Positions 19,006 through 28,242 of a stretch of 64,000 nucleotides of DNA are shown here, in pieces. Below the pieces are notes generated by a model, which saw nothing but the letters and a program-made list of their open reading frames with translations, had not been told where the DNA came from and ran no database searches. The position numbers and the translations under genes are program-made. The stretch is taken from contig NZ_CP083387.1 of NCBI RefSeq assembly GCF_020042345.1, positions 4,774,001-4,838,000 of the forward strand. Reading direction: 5' to 3'. The DNA is from Arachidicoccus terrestris (GTDB lineage: Bacteria > Bacteroidota > Bacteroidia > Chitinophagales > Chitinophagaceae). The number at the start of each line of letters is the position of its first letter. Within the stretch, counting starts at the first letter, position 1.

Positions 19006-19818
19006 TTAATCTTGTTTAAATTCTAATTCAGCTATTTTTAATTCATAGTCTTCGCCATAATCTATTAACGCAGTTGCGCTGTAATTACCTTTCTTTAGCC
19101 CTGCGGGAAGTACCTGAACCACTTTAAAAACAGCTCCGGGCAATGTATAGAATTTATCTTCAGGCAAAGTTATTTTTTCACCGGTTTGTAAGTTGTTCAA
19201 TTCAAAGTTAACCTTTCCGTCTGTTTCGACGACGCCGTTATTAACCAGCGTTAACAGTAATGCACTTTCTTTTGTTGAATCCTTATGAACCAGGAGCGTA
19301 TCATTGAAACCCGCTATTTCTACTTCTTTCTTGCTGACGCCTGGTGGTGTATAAAATATCTGTACACCTAATTTGACATTCAACAAAATATTCAGCCCAT
19401 TTTTTTGCCGCGCAGCTTTCATTGGATTGAGTTGAGTAAAAAAAAGCATTGCGTTCAGACTTTTAGTAACAGCACTGTCTGCAGCTTTTAACATTACGGA
19501 GACTTTTTTCTTTTCCAAAGGTTGGAGTACAAAATTGGCATTTGGTAATATTTTCAGCCATTGCGAACAGGAACTTTTTAATGATCCGACTGGATAATAA
19601 TGAATCACTCCCATACTGTCACGTTTCCAATCTGAAAGACTGACACCTACCTGTACCTGCTCCTCTCCTGAATTTGAAACAATAACATCCAGGCTTTGCA
19701 TTCCGCCTCTGGAAGCGCTAAACTCTAATTTCATCGGGGAAGCTGACAACCCGATTTGGCTTACCGCTTTAAAACCAACAGCTAACAGCAAGACGATTAA
19801 AATGTATTGTTTTATCAT
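19006..19818 (-). CDS. Periplasmic pilus-assembly chaperone (PapD/CsuC-like)
   Basis: 270 residues with signal peptide (YILIVLLLAVGFKAVSQ). The mature N-terminus IGLSASPMKLEFSASRGG leads into an immunoglobulin-like domain with SNSGEEQVQVGVSLSDW. A strand reads QWLKILPNANFVLQPLEKKKV, resembling the P-x-x-F-x-L-x-P-x-x-x-x-x-V signature of archaic pilus chaperones. A second Ig-like domain runs from about 165 to the end. Chaperones of this class hold pilus subunits in the periplasm by donor-strand complementation. The gene lies 10 bases after one subunit gene and 38 bases before the other, consistent with a single operon. The assignment rests on fold pattern and context, not a database hit. Confidence 0.65.
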   Translation of the reverse strand: MIKQYILIVLLLAVGFKAVSQIGLSASPMKLEFSASRGGMQSLDVIVSNSGEEQVQVGVSLSDWKRDSMGVIHYYPVGSLKSSCSQWLKILPNANFVLQPLEKKKVSVMLKAADSAVTKSLNAMLFFTQLNPMKAARQKNGLNILLNVKLGVQIFYTPPGVSKKEVEIAGFNDTLLVHKDSTKESALLLTLVNNGVVETDGKVNFELNNLQTGEKITLPEDKFYTLPGAVFKVVQVLPAGLKKGNYSATALIDYGEDYELKIAELEFKQD

Positions 19819-19828
19819 ATAAACGACC

Positions 19829-20368
19829 CTATGGATTGGTAAGGGTATAGGTCAGGGTTGTTGTATAAGTCCCTGTTGGCTTATTAATAAAATCCGCCGT
19901 CGGAGCCGCTTCGGTCGAATAGTTGAGATTAAAATCCTGAGATGCAGTCCCAGCAGTCGAAACTATAATGTTTGCTGCAGAAGCGGTTCCGACCGGAATT
20001 GCAACGCCCGTCAGAGTAATATCCGTATTGGCACTCGCCAGACTAGGGGTAACGGTCACATCGCCGACCGGTATAGTATTGGTTCCATTCGTCAATTCAC
20101 CGGAAGCATACACTGTTACACTGTAAGGTTGATTACTGATCGTTGTCAGGGCTGCAGCTTGATCTAAGGAGACCCCATTCGTGTAATCGGCCGGCGCGGC
20201 ATAGGTTAACGTTGCTACATTATTGGCCCCGTTAATTACTATGGACGCCGCATTTTGCAGTACAACATTCAATGTAACATTTGCTGTAGACTGCGCCTGC
20301 GTGCTAAAAAACGAAAAACAGGTAAAAATCAAAGCTGGTAGGATAGCTCTTTGCATTGCGTTTTTCAT
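19829..20368 (-). CDS. Secreted pilin-like subunit, putative major pilus subunit
   Basis: 180 residues from 20368 (MKNAMQRAILPALIFTCFSFF), preferred over 20428 because it gives a proper signal peptide, cleaved near STQAQ. The mature protein is almost all beta-type sequence, rich in Thr, Ala, Asn and Val. It starts with alternating hydrophobic residues (ANVTLNVVLQ), as in the donor strand of pilins, and ends TGTYTTTLTYTLTNP. It is the paralogue of the C-terminal half of the 18011 gene. As first gene of the operon, it is likely the most highly expressed subunit. It is divergent from the barrel gene at 20501. Confidence 0.6.
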   Translation of the reverse strand: MKNAMQRAILPALIFTCFSFFSTQAQSTANVTLNVVLQNAASIVINGANNVATLTYAAPADYTNGVSLDQAAALTTISNQPYSVTVYASGELTNGTNTIPVGDVTVTPSLASANTDITLTGVAIPVGTASAANIIVSTAGTASQDFNLNYSTEAAPTADFINKPTGTYTTTLTYTLTNP

Positions 20369-20500
20369 GGGAATATGTTTATAGGTTAACACTATGGCTA
20401 AGTTACACAAAATCCGGCAATAAGCCAATTTTTTTTATATTTGTAGTATACTGTACAAAAGGATTTCGCCAGATGTCTCATTCCTTAAACAGTCTCGACC

Positions 20501-23293
20501 ATGAAGCACCTGCCCGTCAAAATATATTCCACATGTTGGCGCAGTATATTTATTATAACTGGGTTGTTGTCGACACTATTTGTCAGGGCGCAGGACAACA
20601 TCGACTTTCTAACTGATACTGCCGTAATAAAACCAGGCAGTACCATACAGTTAAGAGCCAGATTGACCAATTTATCACACAAAAGCAAGAATTATAATAT
20701 CCAAATCAATACAGGCGATCTGAAATTAATCAATTCTATTCCCGAGCAATACATCCTTGCCGCTCACGACAGTCTGTTTATCCCATTAATCTTGTTCGCT
20801 GGACGAAAGACAAGCGCGACTAAACCACACCTAGTCACACTGAAATCTATATCAGACAGTGGAGAAGTTTTAACAAGTAATTGTTGGGTGAAACTTCCAG
20901 CCGAGAAAAAGGTCTATTTAACCGTTTCACAGCCTGACATCTATTTAAAACCTGGCGAAGACTCCGTAAACATCCAGATTCAGGTGCGTAATTCGGGTAA
21001 TTCAGACCAGAAATTTTCCATCGAAATGCATGGCCAACCAAACAACCTGCACTTAATAAAAAAAGATCTGGAGCTTTCTGCATTTACCGATACAGTCCTA
21101 TCGGTAAGGACTGGTTTGCCGACGTTTTATATGCAACACGCCGTCGGGCATTTTTTGGTTACTGGAAACTATATAGATGGCAATGTGTTTTCTACGATTC
21201 AGGTAAATATATTTAACTCAGGTAGTAGCAGGAATTATCGACAAGATCTTCCGGATAAATCTGGTTATAATAACACAGTAGGCTTTTTTACCAGATATCT
21301 GGGAACTGATATGCAATATTATGAATTAATTGGCAATGGTAAATTTAAAACTGGCAACGATGACGTCCAGTATGAGCTGAATGCGCTATATTATCCTTCT
21401 AACTACCGTTCATCTTTTATGCTTATGAATTCACATATAAATTATACTACTGACAAATGGAATATACGGGCGGGAAATATTTACAGGGATGATGAAATGC
21501 TTTTAAATGGGCGGGGAGGATCCGTTCAGCTCAAACCCTCCCCTTCTTCATCCATTAGGGTTGGTTATCTTAATAACAATTATAACCTATTAGGCTCTTT
21601 TAATGACAATTATTTTAACAGCGGTCATACAGTCTATGGAGATTATTCCAGGAAATTACAAAATAATACCCAAATTAAAGGTCTTTTTATTCAACAATGG
21701 GACCCTGCTTACAAAGGAAACAATACTTTAAGCGGTGGCACTATCAAATTTGGCATTTCCGACCGTCATTATTTGAAACTAGGAGCCTATGTCAGTTATC
21801 ATGTAAAAGGATTAAAACCTGTCGCCGAGCCTTCCAGTAATTGGGGACAGGCCGCATTGGTATCTTATTCCGGTGCGATTGGAAAATGGCAGCTACAGTC
21901 TTCCAATTATTTCAGTAGCCCATCTTATGCAGGTTATAGGAAGGGTGCTGTAAACCTTCTGGAGAGAATTGCGTTAACAACGGACAATAGATTGAATTTT
22001 TGGGCTCAATTTAGTGAAATTAATAATCACACCGACCGTATCTATAATTACTTTGGCTATTTCAACCCGTCTTACGAAAACAAAGTTGCCGAGATGGGTA
22101 TGAACGTTAATCTTAAAGACAACCTTTCTTTGATTCTTCGCCCCTATTACAGTTATGAAAGGTCGGAAAACGGATACATCAAAGAACAATACAGTTATTC
22201 CATTCGTGGCGCGCATTTAGATGTTGGAATGAATTACAATATTTCCAATCATGAAAATCTGTACCTTAAAATAGATGGCGGTCGATCAGCAGCTAATCTT
22301 AATGTATATGATCATTATTTTTCCTTTAAGTTGGATGCGAGATATAGTCTAGGCCCCTTTTCTATTAATACGATCTATCAAAACAGTCCATATTATTCAA
22401 GCGAGCTATTCTACTATAATTATACTCAGAAGAAATATGGTCTGTTTGCAATCTCTCCTGCCTTTAACGGCAATTTATTCCAAGATAAAGTATCGATAAA
22501 CGCATATAATTCAATTGAATATCAGCGAAGTTATGGGCATTGGTCTGATAATTTTAATGTAAATATGACTTGGCATATGAGGCACAATTTTAATCTTGTT
22601 CTGAATTTTAACAGACTCCAGTATTTTACGTTCGATAGACATCTCAATGCGTTCGACATAGGAATTACCAAAAACTTTACGACAAAAGGCAAGGGAAAGT
22701 ACTATAAATTGACCATGAATTTTTTTGAAGACAAAGATGGTAATTATATACGCGGTGAAGAAGAAAAGCCGGTTGTTAATCAGCTGATCAAAGTCGGTAA
22801 TGAAGTTTTTCGAACCGACAAAAATGGAACTATTAAATACAAAGGTATCCCCCCTGGAAAATATGAAGTATCCGTACTGCAGTTTAATGGGATGACAGCT
22901 GGGGATACATCTATAAGGGTACACAGTAATAAGGATGTAGACATCCCGATGCACCAAATTGGCATAATAAGTGGCAATATTAAACTTAACCTGGGGAAAT
23001 ACAGCTTTAACACGGATAAATCGGTTGCCGGCATTCATATTATTGCCATTGACAAAGCGGGAAAACGGTTTGAGACGGTAACCGATTTGGATGGGTCGTT
23101 TATACTGTACCTTCCGTTAAACGATTATGACATACAGGTTGATGTGACTACTTTACCCGAAAAATACATTTGTAAAGAACCTGTAAGATCTGTTCATCTT
23201 TCCAACGGACAGAACAAAAGGTTAACTTTTAATATTTGGGTGGAAGAACGACAAATCAAAATCAAAAAATTCATATCTTCTTCAATACAATAG
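20501..23293 (+). CDS. Predicted outer-membrane usher-like beta-barrel protein
   Basis: 930 residues with signal peptide (about 1-30, ending LFVRAQ). Residues 35-230 look like Ig-like beta domains (PGSTIQLRARLTN, KPGEDSVNIQIQVRNSGNS). About 245-725 is a long run of alternating aromatic and polar residues typical of outer-membrane strands. Two small beta-sandwich domains close the protein, one near 735-806 (FEDKDGNYIRG, IPPGKYEVSV) and one from about 815. A 24-strand-size barrel with N- and C-terminal domains matches the size and plan of FimD-type ushers, though no usher signature is exact. A TATATTTG element at 20436-20443 could be its -7 box. The gene is divergent from the chaperone/pilin operon and more AT-rich than flanking genes. 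Confidence 0.55.
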   Translation: MKHLPVKIYSTCWRSIFIITGLLSTLFVRAQDNIDFLTDTAVIKPGSTIQLRARLTNLSHKSKNYNIQINTGDLKLINSIPEQYILAAHDSLFIPLILFAGRKTSATKPHLVTLKSISDSGEVLTSNCWVKLPAEKKVYLTVSQPDIYLKPGEDSVNIQIQVRNSGNSDQKFSIEMHGQPNNLHLIKKDLELSAFTDTVLSVRTGLPTFYMQHAVGHFLVTGNYIDGNVFSTIQVNIFNSGSSRNYRQDLPDKSGYNNTVGFFTRYLGTDMQYYELIGNGKFKTGNDDVQYELNALYYPSNYRSSFMLMNSHINYTTDKWNIRAGNIYRDDEMLLNGRGGSVQLKPSPSSSIRVGYLNNNYNLLGSFNDNYFNSGHTVYGDYSRKLQNNTQIKGLFIQQWDPAYKGNNTLSGGTIKFGISDRHYLKLGAYVSYHVKGLKPVAEPSSNWGQAALVSYSGAIGKWQLQSSNYFSSPSYAGYRKGAVNLLERIALTTDNRLNFWAQFSEINNHTDRIYNYFGYFNPSYENKVAEMGMNVNLKDNLSLILRPYYSYERSENGYIKEQYSYSIRGAHLDVGMNYNISNHENLYLKIDGGRSAANLNVYDHYFSFKLDARYSLGPFSINTIYQNSPYYSSELFYYNYTQKKYGLFAISPAFNGNLFQDKVSINAYNSIEYQRSYGHWSDNFNVNMTWHMRHNFNLVLNFNRLQYFTFDRHLNAFDIGITKNFTTKGKGKYYKLTMNFFEDKDGNYIRGEEEKPVVNQLIKVGNEVFRTDKNGTIKYKGIPPGKYEVSVLQFNGMTAGDTSIRVHSNKDVDIPMHQIGIISGNIKLNLGKYSFNTDKSVAGIHIIAIDKAGKRFETVTDLDGSFILYLPLNDYDIQVDVTTLPEKYICKEPVRSVHLSNGQNKRLTFNIWVEERQIKIKKFISSSIQ

Positions 23294-23344
23294 GCTATAA
23301 TAGCTTAATAAAACGGTCAGATGGCAACTCGCCCCATAATGCCC

Positions 23345-23475
23345 ACTAGTTTTGGCTGAGTTTGGAGACGCGGTCAATCTTTTATTGCGCTTCGGCAGAG
23401 AGTGAGACTTTGTTGGAAATGTGTGGCAATTGATAATTGACTGTAATGCAGCTATTGAAAAATCATCACTCATTT
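23345..23475 (+). pseudogene. Decayed 3' fragment of an mscS-like gene
   Basis: One plus-strand frame reads FGDAVNLLLRFGRE, a stop, then DFVGNVWQLIIDCNAAIEK. This aligns with GDSAVNLSVRVSADN...REQLIIDCKAALDN at the C-terminus of the intact MscS gene (16979-17941). At DNA level the match includes a block around ATTGATxATTGACTGTAAxGCAGCT. The stop codon and missing upstream sequence show it is not functional. It has the same orientation as the intact gene, and the pilus-like cluster lies between the two. Confidence 0.75.
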
Positions 23476-23499
23476 CACGTATAATTACCGTTTACAACA

Positions 23500-24489
23500 T
23501 TATTCCAACTTGCTTTTCAAAATAGCATCGAGCCCGACTTTCTGATAGGCGTCAAGAGAAGCCACAATCTTCCCCTCCTTATCAACAATGATTAAATAAG
23601 GGATATTGAAAATGTGCAACATATGCTTTATGCCTTTTCCATCCTCAAACCCGTCTTTGGCAATTACCTGTGTCCATGGCATCCTCTCATTGTTAACAGC
23701 CGATTTCCAGCGATTTAAATCATCATCAACAGAGACACTCACGAAACTGACACCTTTACCGTTATATTTCTCATATATAGATTGAAGCTTAGGAATAAAC
23801 TTCCTGCATGGCGCACACCAGCTGGCCCAGAAATCAATAACGGCCAATTTCGCCGGCAAATCAGAAAGGGAGAAGGGCGATCCATCCAGGTTATAAGTGA
23901 TAAGCTCCGGAAACACCGTTCCTACTCCGGTTGCCCGATAAGCCCCGATCCGGCGTTTAAGCTGTTGGCCGTACCAGCTATTTTTCGCATATGTTCCTAA
24001 AATCTTAAAATCTTCAATGGCCTTGGTCCGGGTATCTGTAGATCTGATCCAGGTCAGATAAGCGGCAACAATCGTATTGGCATTTTCTCTGATATAATTA
24101 TCCATTGGCCTGCCCCCGGTTAAATAAGATTGCCATGCATGGTTGGCGACCCCTCCTTTAAGTGAAGCTCCTGACAATTTTTGAAAATTACCGGTAATTG
24201 TGTAGCAAGTGTTTTCTAAAAATACACGAATTTTTCGGGTACTGATCTTCAGGTCTACCAGCACGGGGAAGGCCAGCTGGCCGGTAAATTCAAAGGCGCC
24301 GTCTTTGATGGATGCCTTTGGCAATCCTATAATGGATGCCGCCTGCTCTGGCGTGACGCCATACACCTGGGTTATCGCCACTGTACCGTTTAATACACCA
24401 GTGATACTTCCCTTTATCCTAAAGCCCGGTTCAGCCAGTGCGAGCACAGGCATCATCAGCCATAACAAAAGTATTTTTTTTATCAACAT
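23500..24489 (-). CDS. TlpA-like thioredoxin-fold protein
   Basis: About 329 residues from 24489 (MLIKKILLLWLMMPVLALA, a signal peptide). The first 190 residues include a DUF4369-like region (FRIKGSITGVLNGTVAITQV). The C-terminal TlpA/AhpC-TSA domain has the redox site WASWCAPCRKF near residue 230. It is an envelope thiol-disulfide reductase-like protein. It is the last gene of a leftward group behind the SusC/SusD genes, and its substrate is unknown. In Bacteroidota, such proteins often accompany SusCD operons, but what they reduce is not established. Confidence 0.85.
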   Translation of the reverse strand: MLIKKILLLWLMMPVLALAEPGFRIKGSITGVLNGTVAITQVYGVTPEQAASIIGLPKASIKDGAFEFTGQLAFPVLVDLKISTRKIRVFLENTCYTITGNFQKLSGASLKGGVANHAWQSYLTGGRPMDNYIRENANTIVAAYLTWIRSTDTRTKAIEDFKILGTYAKNSWYGQQLKRRIGAYRATGVGTVFPELITYNLDGSPFSLSDLPAKLAVIDFWASWCAPCRKFIPKLQSIYEKYNGKGVSFVSVSVDDDLNRWKSAVNNERMPWTQVIAKDGFEDGKGIKHMLHIFNIPYLIIVDKEGKIVASLDAYQKVGLDAILKSKLE

Positions 24490-24598
24490 AATAAAGAAAT
24501 GTGTCAAACAGTCATTTTAAGGATAAGGGCCATGTCAGCCGTTGCTACATAGCCCTTGCATTCCATACTCAGGCTTCATTTTAGAATATGTCCATATT

Positions 24599-25801
24599 TC
24601 AATTCAGTATTTCAGCGAGTTTTTTATCCAGCGCCTCACCAAAAAGATTCATGGCAATAATATTACCCTCGGTGTCAATTAAAACATTGGCCGGAATCGC
24701 AGAAATGCCGTAAACTGTTGATGCAGGGTCGCCCCATCCTTTGAGATTCGACACGTTTATCCATGGCAGTCCTTCTTTTTTAATGGCTTTGACCCAGCCT
24801 TCTTTTTTAGTATCCAGAGAAACACCCAGAATTTCAAAGTTCTTCCCTTTCACTTTATTATAAGAGCTGATCAGAGACGGGATCATGTCTCTGCAAGGTG
24901 CGCACCAGCTAGCCCAAAAATCAATCAATACATATTTTCCTTTGAAATCAGCCAGTGAGATCTTTCTATCATTCACATCCAATGCTTCAATTACAGGGGC
25001 TTTTGTTCCGATTTTAGGACGCCCCGCAATATTACCGCCAGACGTAGAGTCAAAACCGATCGTCATGGGTGAGGGATCGATCACACCGGGTTGTTTCCAG
25101 CGCCTTACAATACGCGACTGACGTGCATGCTCGCTGAGCTGGTCATATAATGAATCCATCATTTTCTGCGTAGCGTTGAGATAACAGGTGATCAGGTATC
25201 CACATACCCTTGAGTCAGGATGGTGTTCCACCCATTTTCTATATCCGGTTTTCATCCGGGCATCGATCACGTCACCTTGTTTACCATATTTATCCATCGC
25301 CTCCTCATCGCCCACAGCAACCGCCTCATTATACTTCACCCTCAAAGCTTCGTATTCGACGACATCTCCTTTAAAGGGAGAAATCATGGCAAACACTTCC
25401 TGCCAGTCTTTCGCCCAGGAGGAACCTGTAAAACGGGCGTCCCGGAAATCCTTTCCTTCGATGTGCAGTTTACCACTGTCCAGGTAGGCAATGGTTGTCA
25501 ATCCTTGCTTTACGTTATAATCCTGATCCTTATTCGTGCCGATCTGTAGCGCATAGATACTGCCGCCCTTGGCCATGGGTATGGCGAAAGTAAACTGGTG
25601 ATTCTTAACGTGAGTGGTATCCCACTCGCCAGTATAAGGCTCCAGCAAAGTCACCACCGAATCATTGGGTGCTTGTCTCAATGTACACGTGATAAAAGTC
25701 TGGTTGGCTGCGCCAGATCCGCTTAGACGGCCATCTCCCTGTTGCCCGATTGCCTGCAAACCGGCCAGGCATCCCATGAAAAGCAAAAGTTTTCTTGTCA
25801 T
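24599..25801 (-). CDS. TlpA-like thioredoxin-fold protein (second copy)
   Basis: 400 residues with signal peptide (LLFMGCLAGLQAIGQQ). An N-terminal DUF4369-like beta domain and a helical linker precede the C-terminal thioredoxin domain, which has WASWCAPCRDMIPS near residue 300 and the cis-Pro region YGISAIPANVLI. It is a distant paralogue of the next gene in the same operon, with a different linker. Two oxidoreductases next to one another suggest different partners or a relay; neither can be proved from sequence. Confidence 0.87.
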   Translation of the reverse strand: MTRKLLLFMGCLAGLQAIGQQGDGRLSGSGAANQTFITCTLRQAPNDSVVTLLEPYTGEWDTTHVKNHQFTFAIPMAKGGSIYALQIGTNKDQDYNVKQGLTTIAYLDSGKLHIEGKDFRDARFTGSSWAKDWQEVFAMISPFKGDVVEYEALRVKYNEAVAVGDEEAMDKYGKQGDVIDARMKTGYRKWVEHHPDSRVCGYLITCYLNATQKMMDSLYDQLSEHARQSRIVRRWKQPGVIDPSPMTIGFDSTSGGNIAGRPKIGTKAPVIEALDVNDRKISLADFKGKYVLIDFWASWCAPCRDMIPSLISSYNKVKGKNFEILGVSLDTKKEGWVKAIKKEGLPWINVSNLKGWGDPASTVYGISAIPANVLIDTEGNIIAMNLFGEALDKKLAEILN

Positions 25802-25828
25802 AATTTAAATATTGGGTACGTTAAAAAT

Positions 25829-27946
25829 TTATTTTATTTTATAATGGATCATATCTGTCAATACATTTACAGTTTCGTTCAAGTAGACATCTTTACTTAA
25901 TTTCTCCAGCCAGTCTTCATATTCCTTTTTTTCATGAGGGTCCTCATTCAGCAGTGAGGGCCGCACGCTTCTCAACCTGGCAGCAATAACATCGAGACGG
26001 TCTTTTGCCGGAAGCATTCTTTGTTCCTGCAGCTTCTTTGATAACTGTTCCCTTCGGGTATAATCTTTGTAAAAGGGAGCAATCTGCAGGGGAACAGCGA
26101 CCCCACCCAGAGATTGAACTTGCTTCATTTCGCGGCCCATTATGGCGAACACGCGGTCTTCCGCCAACCGCTTTTGTGCATCAGACACGACCCTTGCATA
26201 GTCGAATGTCCATTTCAACCGTTTAAAAGGTGCCACATGGATGGTATCCGGCCGCAGGGCTGAAACATAATTTTTTTCCCTCAGGGAATTTTCATACATC
26301 TTTTCCTGCAGCACGATATCAGGCCTTACACCAGCCAGCTGCGTGGAGATGCCCGTCACGCGGTAGAATTTTTGTTCTGTGAGCCTCAGAGAGCCATAGG
26401 AAGTATCAGCAATTCCTTTTGAGGCATCGCCTAATTTCCCCATATTACGTGTGGACTGCGCGGACCCTTTACCAAAAGTAGAGGACGAGCCGATGATGAT
26501 GGCCCGGTGATAATCCTGCATGGCCGCTGCAAATATCTCTGAGGCAGAAGCCGTATTTTCATTCACCAACACCGTCAGTGGACCACCATAAAAAAGATTT
26601 CCGCTGGGAGGAAACCCGTATTCCTTGACGCCTTCATGAGACCTGAGCCAGGTCACAGTACCTCCTGGAAGGAAAATTGAACACATTTTAACGACTTCAT
26701 CAAGCGAACCGCCGCCATCATCTCGAAGATCCATGATGATACCATCGACTTCATTTTCTTTAAGTTTTACCACTTCTCTGGCAATATCGTTGGATGCCCC
26801 CAGTAAATTCTGGCCTCTCGGATCTGTATAGAACATAGGCAGATAGATGTAGCCCAGTTTTTTATCCCCTTTTAGGATGATAGCGCTTTTAGCCCTGTTT
26901 TCTTTATCCAGCACCTCTTTTCTGGCAATAGTCACCATTCTGGACCGCTGACCTGGCTGTTCCAGTTCCAATGTCACTGAACTGCCCGCTTCTCCCCTGA
27001 TCAGGTTGGCCACCTGGGTAATCATCATACCCGTCACCTGTTGCATTTTACCTTCGGCATTTAAAATGGCCAGGATCTGGTCATTTTCTTTTACTTTCCC
27101 GCTTTGGAAAGCAGCGCCTCCCCGCATCATGCGTTTCACAAAAAACGAAGCGTCCTTCAGGCCAAGTTCAATCCCTATACCATAATACTGTTTGGTGATC
27201 GCCTCTTTCATGAGCCTGTCCGTTGGCGCAATATATGTGGTGTGTGGGTCAATCTCTCCCACGGCCGCGGACATAAAATCCGCAAAACGATGCTCCCTGG
27301 CAGGCCCGGCCAGCGAATTTCTGAAATAATCCCTATACCGCTCCCGAATATATTTATAGGACTGTTGCTCCATGGCCGTATCTTTCAGAACCACCGGCAG
27401 CGACGTATTACCAATAAGGGTATCCAAGTCAAAATAACGCTTTAGTATGGCGTATTTCAGTTTTTTTCTCCACAGTAATTCCCTTGCTGCCCTATTTTTG
27501 GGATAAGACAGCTGGTTGCCGGAGAGCCGGATGGAATCATTTATACTGAAGTCAAATTTGTTCTTTAACAGCCGCCTGGACAGGGCGGAAACCTCTGTCA
27601 GACGTTTGTTATAGCAGTTATAGATCGTATCAAACATCCAGGATTTTCCTTGGTTTAAGGCGGTGCCAATCTGATCAGTAAATACAGCAAACCGGTCTAT
27701 ATCGCCGGCGAGAAAAATATTTTTGTCCGGATCCACTAGCTTAAGAAAGGTCTCCAGTACCAGCTGGCTATACACACTGTCCATCAGCCTCGGATGATAA
27801 TGGTATTTTCTGATCTTCTGGAAGGTGGCACTGACAACCGCATCATGATAGCGGGTGCCCGGTGTCAGGTCCGTTTTTTGGGCAGCCAGGATACCTATAC
27901 TGCCGGTAAAAAGAATAATAAAGAAGAAGCTTAGATACTTTTTCAT
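25829..27946 (-). CDS. Carboxy-terminal processing protease (S41 family, Prc/Tsp type)
   Basis: 705 residues with signal peptide. An N-terminal helical domain precedes a PDZ domain (YGIGIELGLKDASFFVKRM, GEAGSSVTLELE). The catalytic S41 domain has IIMDLRDDGGGSLDEV, the Ser region TASASEIFAAAMQDY and the Lys region STFGKGSAQS, which form the Ser/Lys dyad. A C-terminal DUF3340-type helical tail ends the protein. It cuts periplasmic proteins at their C-termini. It lies 28 bases upstream of the TlpA-like gene, so co-transcription is likely. Most Bacteroidota have such a protease elsewhere in the chromosome, so this may be an additional, locus-specific copy. Confidence 0.9.
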   Translation of the reverse strand: MKKYLSFFFIILFTGSIGILAAQKTDLTPGTRYHDAVVSATFQKIRKYHYHPRLMDSVYSQLVLETFLKLVDPDKNIFLAGDIDRFAVFTDQIGTALNQGKSWMFDTIYNCYNKRLTEVSALSRRLLKNKFDFSINDSIRLSGNQLSYPKNRAARELLWRKKLKYAILKRYFDLDTLIGNTSLPVVLKDTAMEQQSYKYIRERYRDYFRNSLAGPAREHRFADFMSAAVGEIDPHTTYIAPTDRLMKEAITKQYYGIGIELGLKDASFFVKRMMRGGAAFQSGKVKENDQILAILNAEGKMQQVTGMMITQVANLIRGEAGSSVTLELEQPGQRSRMVTIARKEVLDKENRAKSAIILKGDKKLGYIYLPMFYTDPRGQNLLGASNDIAREVVKLKENEVDGIIMDLRDDGGGSLDEVVKMCSIFLPGGTVTWLRSHEGVKEYGFPPSGNLFYGGPLTVLVNENTASASEIFAAAMQDYHRAIIIGSSSTFGKGSAQSTRNMGKLGDASKGIADTSYGSLRLTEQKFYRVTGISTQLAGVRPDIVLQEKMYENSLREKNYVSALRPDTIHVAPFKRLKWTFDYARVVSDAQKRLAEDRVFAIMGREMKQVQSLGGVAVPLQIAPFYKDYTRREQLSKKLQEQRMLPAKDRLDVIAARLRSVRPSLLNEDPHEKKEYEDWLEKLSKDVYLNETVNVLTDMIHYKIK

Positions 27947-28242
27947 GTAACTTTATTTCATGGATATTTCAGACGGGCAACTATTGTTCAATCAGTAATG
28001 ATCAATAAGTGAAAACCTCAGCATTCACCTTGTCTGGACTGCGATAATCATTCCGTCTCACATAAGGCAAACAAATAATCAGAAAGGGTGAAAGCAGCGC
28101 TTTTTTTTTCTTTCTTTCAGCATTTATCCATTCTGCCAGAAACGGCACGGCTCCGGAAAATCAAATTCCCAGAGCCATATGTAACTGATGCACTATATGC
28201 CACATCCAAAAAATGACAATCGGTGGCGTATTATATTTCCTT
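27947..28242. other. Intergenic region upstream of the S41 protease gene
   Basis: 296 bases between two leftward genes. It probably contains a promoter for the protease/TlpA group, which would then be separable from the SusCD transcript. A C/T-rich stretch (about 28108-28125) is the only notable feature. Confidence 0.35.
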
